A stretch of DNA of 7,581 bases, from positions 1-7,581 of the forward strand of contig DAIDLK010000037.1 of the NCBI GenBank assembly GCA_027449525.1. Direction: 5' to 3'. Origin of the DNA: Legionellaceae bacterium (GTDB lineage Bacteria; Pseudomonadota; Gammaproteobacteria; Legionellales; Legionellaceae). Position numbers and translations under genes: made by a program. The notes under the pieces were generated by a model. That model was not told where the DNA came from and did not search any database. It was given only the letters and a program-made list of their open reading frames with translations. This document shows, piece after piece, positions 5,922-7,581 of the stretch. Position 1 is the stretch's first letter; every line of letters starts with the position of its first letter.

Positions 5922-6050
5922 GCAAGATAGACGAGCTGGATTATCGATTGAGTCTATTTTGTTAACGATACGGCTAGTTCATTGGCAGCAATTCAACGCC
6001 ACTATCAATCATGGTCCAGCATCTTCCCTTTTTTAACAAACAGAGGTTGC

Positions 6051-7581
6051 GTGGAAAATAAGCGGGTTTATCTTAATAATCGCCTACAGTTTAGTCGTTT
6101 AATGAACGGCTGGGATGTACTGTTGTTATTGGTTATTTTTTTGATCTTATTTGCTCTCAGTTGGGCCGGCCAGCAAATGGCGACACCCTATGCGCTGGGT
6201 GATCAACTGCCTATTTCGCTGCAGGTGGCGTATCTACCGGGCTATGCATCGCGAACGGTGCTGCGGATGTTTATTGCCCTGTTCTTTTCGTTGTTGTTTA
6301 CCTTTACGGTTGGCGTGCTCGCCGCAAAGAACCGTCGTGCGGAGCAAATCATTATCCCAACCATTGATATTTTACAGTCCGTACCAGTATTGAGTTTTTT
6401 AGCTATTACCGTTACGGGCTTTATTCATTTGTTTCCCAATAGTTTACTTGGCCCTGAATGTGCCTCAATTTTTGCTATCTTTACGGCGCAAGTATGGAAT
6501 ATTGTGTTGAGTTTTTATCAATCGTTAAAAACGATTCCGTACGATTTGCGTGAAGCGGCGCTGATGTTCCAGCTATCGCCCTGGCAGCGGTTTTGGAAAA
6601 TAGAGGTTCCCTGTGCAATGCCTGGTTTGCTATGGAACTTAATGATGTCCATGTCCGCCAGTTGGTTTTTTGTGGTGGTTTCTGAAGCATTGATTGTGGC
6701 GCATCAAGACATTCGTTTGCCCGGGGTGGGTTCTTATATTGCGCTGGCGATTGAGCGGCATGATTTGTACGCGCTTGGGGCGGCCATGTTGACCATGGTG
6801 TTTGTTATTTCGTTTTATGATCAAGTCTTATTCAGACCCTTATTGGCTTGGTCGGAAAAATTTCGATTAGACGACTCCTCTCCCGATGATGTCAATCAAT
6901 CGTGGTTGCTGGACTGGGTACGCAAGAGTTTCATGATGAAGCGATTGAATCGACACGTGGATTGGTTGGCCAATCGAGTGGTTAACGTCCGCTGGCTACG
7001 TCTACCAGCGTCTACACGCTCGTTGGAGTCACATGCCAGGACGGTAGGTCGCTGGGAGTGGCTGTGGAATATGTTGCTTGTGGTCAGTTTATTACTCGCC
7101 GGACGCGAGCTATTAGGATATATTTTGTTGACGCTGCAGGTGGCTGACGTTGTGCACGTAGTATTTCTTGGTGCGGTTACCGGCACGCGGGTAATTGTCT
7201 TAATTCTACTCAGTTCATTGCTGTGGATTCCGGTAGGCGTTTGGATCGGTCAGCGACCCGTTCTTGCGCAAACCTTGCAGCCTTTGGTGCAGTTTGCTGC
7301 AGCCTTCCCGGCTAATTTACTTTACCCCTTAGTGGTGATTGCAATTGTACGCTTTCATGCCAATGTGGAGATTTGGCTCACCCCGCTGATGATCTTGGGC
7401 ACGCAATGGTATATTTTGTTTAATGTGATTGCTGGGGCAAGTGCGATTCCTGAAGATATCCATGCGGTGACAAGAAGCTTTGGTGTTCGTGGAGTATTGT
7501 GGTGGTGGCGTGTCATTTTACCAGGGATTTTCCCGTTTTATATTACAGGCGCTATTACTTCTGCAGGCGGTGCTTGGAATG
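6051..7581 (+). CDS. ABC transporter duplicated permease subunit (COG4986-like), 3' end cut
   Basis: Open from GTG 6051 to the window edge (510 codons; the end is missing, and relatives I recall are about 570-590 aa). It is an inner-membrane permease in which two NitT/TauT-type permease domains are fused in one chain. In COG4986 this arrangement is termed an anion-type transporter. Domain 1 has a TM helix at about 22-40, then TLRMFIALFFSLLFTF-like helices (69-85), PTIDILQSVPVLSFL (103-117) and the EAA loop LREAALMFQLSPWQRFWKIEVP (166-187, split by Q174). A charged cytoplasmic linker spans about 264-336. Domain 2 has TM helices from about 338 and its EAA-type loop at 466-490 (IPEDIHAVTRSFG...VILPG). 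AGAGG (6042-6046) lies 4 nt before GTG, rather close. An in-frame TTG at 5982 is a poorer start. The ATPase partner is expected downstream, outside the window. The substrate cannot be read from the sequence. Confidence 0.88.
   Translation, partial: MENKRVYLNNRLQFSRLMNGWDVLLLLVIFLILFALSWAGQQMATPYALGDQLPISLQVAYLPGYASRTVLRMFIALFFSLLFTFTVGVLAAKNRRAEQIIIPTIDILQSVPVLSFLAITVTGFIHLFPNSLLGPECASIFAIFTAQVWNIVLSFYQSLKTIPYDLREAALMFQLSPWQRFWKIEVPCAMPGLLWNLMMSMSASWFFVVVSEALIVAHQDIRLPGVGSYIALAIERHDLYALGAAMLTMVFVISFYDQVLFRPLLAWSEKFRLDDSSPDDVNQSWLLDWVRKSFMMKRLNRHVDWLANRVVNVRWLRLPASTRSLESHARTVGRWEWLWNMLLVVSLLLAGRELLGYILLTLQVADVVHVVFLGAVTGTRVIVLILLSSLLWIPVGVWIGQRPVLAQTLQPLVQFAAAFPANLLYPLVVIAIVRFHANVEIWLTPLMILGTQWYILFNVIAGASAIPEDIHAVTRSFGVRGVLWWWRVILPGIFPFYITGAITSAGGAWN

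Larger units (their letters stand above)
5810..6050. other. Divergent intergenic region between gcvT and the permease gene
   Basis: 241 bp, somewhat AT-rich. It holds candidate promoters facing both ways (gcvT -10 at 5842-5847; permease promoter at 5893-5921), the 5850-5864 inverted repeat and the start sites at each end. I looked for the paired glycine riboswitch aptamers common ahead of gcv genes and saw no matching conserved cores or long hairpins, and no terminator hairpin followed by a T-run. There is no ORF of note. Confidence 0.6.

Noticed and set aside
5942..5975. Other -10-like strings (TATCGA, TATTTT) for the permease promoter
   Set aside because: Poorer match to consensus and no acceptable -35 at 16-18 bp, compared with the 5893-5921 pair.
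5952..6050. Upstream extension of the permease frame, possible TTG start at 5982
   Set aside because: The frame is open to 5952, but there is no ribosome site before TTG 5982 and the added residues do not look like permease sequence. GTG 6051 has AGAGG upstream.
6151..7186. A plus-strand 80-codon frame and three minus-strand frames within the permease gene
   Set aside because: The continuous 510-codon permease frame with family motifs explains this interval. The others are shadows.

Overview
The window looks like a chromosomal segment of a gammaproteobacterium, most probably in or near the order Legionellales (Legionella/Coxiella relatives). The evidence is the style of several predicted proteins: a glycine dehydrogenase split into two subunits, a small Cro/CI-like regulator, a duplicated-permease ABC transporter subunit and an RMD1/DUF155 protein. 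This placement comes from remembered family resemblance, not a search. There is no sign of a mobile element, CRISPR array, rRNA, tRNA or phage genes. Most of the window is ordinary housekeeping DNA.

Layout, left to right. Bases 1-246 hold a broken minus-strand reading frame. Its first ~50 residues, read leftward from 246, resemble the N-terminus of a GNAT-type acetyltransferase. The leftmost ~85 bases are much richer in GC and read better on the plus strand as a scrap of an RND-type efflux permease, so a join lies near 84-93. Next, on the minus strand, come an RMD1/DUF155 family protein with a C-terminal membrane tail (252-1064) and a small helix-turn-helix regulator (1128-1403).

The core is a tightly packed minus-strand glycine cleavage operon in the order gcvT - gcvH - gcvPA - gcvPB (5809 down to 1513). 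Gaps are 3 bp or less, or the genes overlap, so they are probably translated in a coupled way. GcvPA and GcvPB together form the PLP-dependent decarboxylase (P-protein). GcvH carries the lipoyl arm and GcvT transfers the methylene group to tetrahydrofolate. The fourth component, the dihydrolipoamide dehydrogenase (L-protein), is not in the window. Together they convert glycine to CO2, ammonia and 5,10-methylene-THF. The regulator gene lies 109 bp downstream of gcvPB and probably has its own promoter.

A 241-bp divergent intergenic region (5810-6050) separates gcvT from a plus-strand gene (6051 to the window end, incomplete). That gene encodes a duplicated permease of an anion-type ABC transporter (COG4986-like, related to the NitT/TauT permeases). 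It starts at GTG. The intergenic region holds candidate promoters in both directions and a short perfect inverted repeat next to the gcvT -10 box. No glycine riboswitch is visible.

Two starts should be moved inward from the longest open frame. gcvT should start at GTG 5809 (359 aa), and the regulator should start at ATG 1403 (91 aa). I found no convincing new biological system. The points most worth a second look are the discontinuity at the left edge, the promoter/operator arrangement at gcvT, and the complementary degeneration of the two EAA loops in the duplicated permease.
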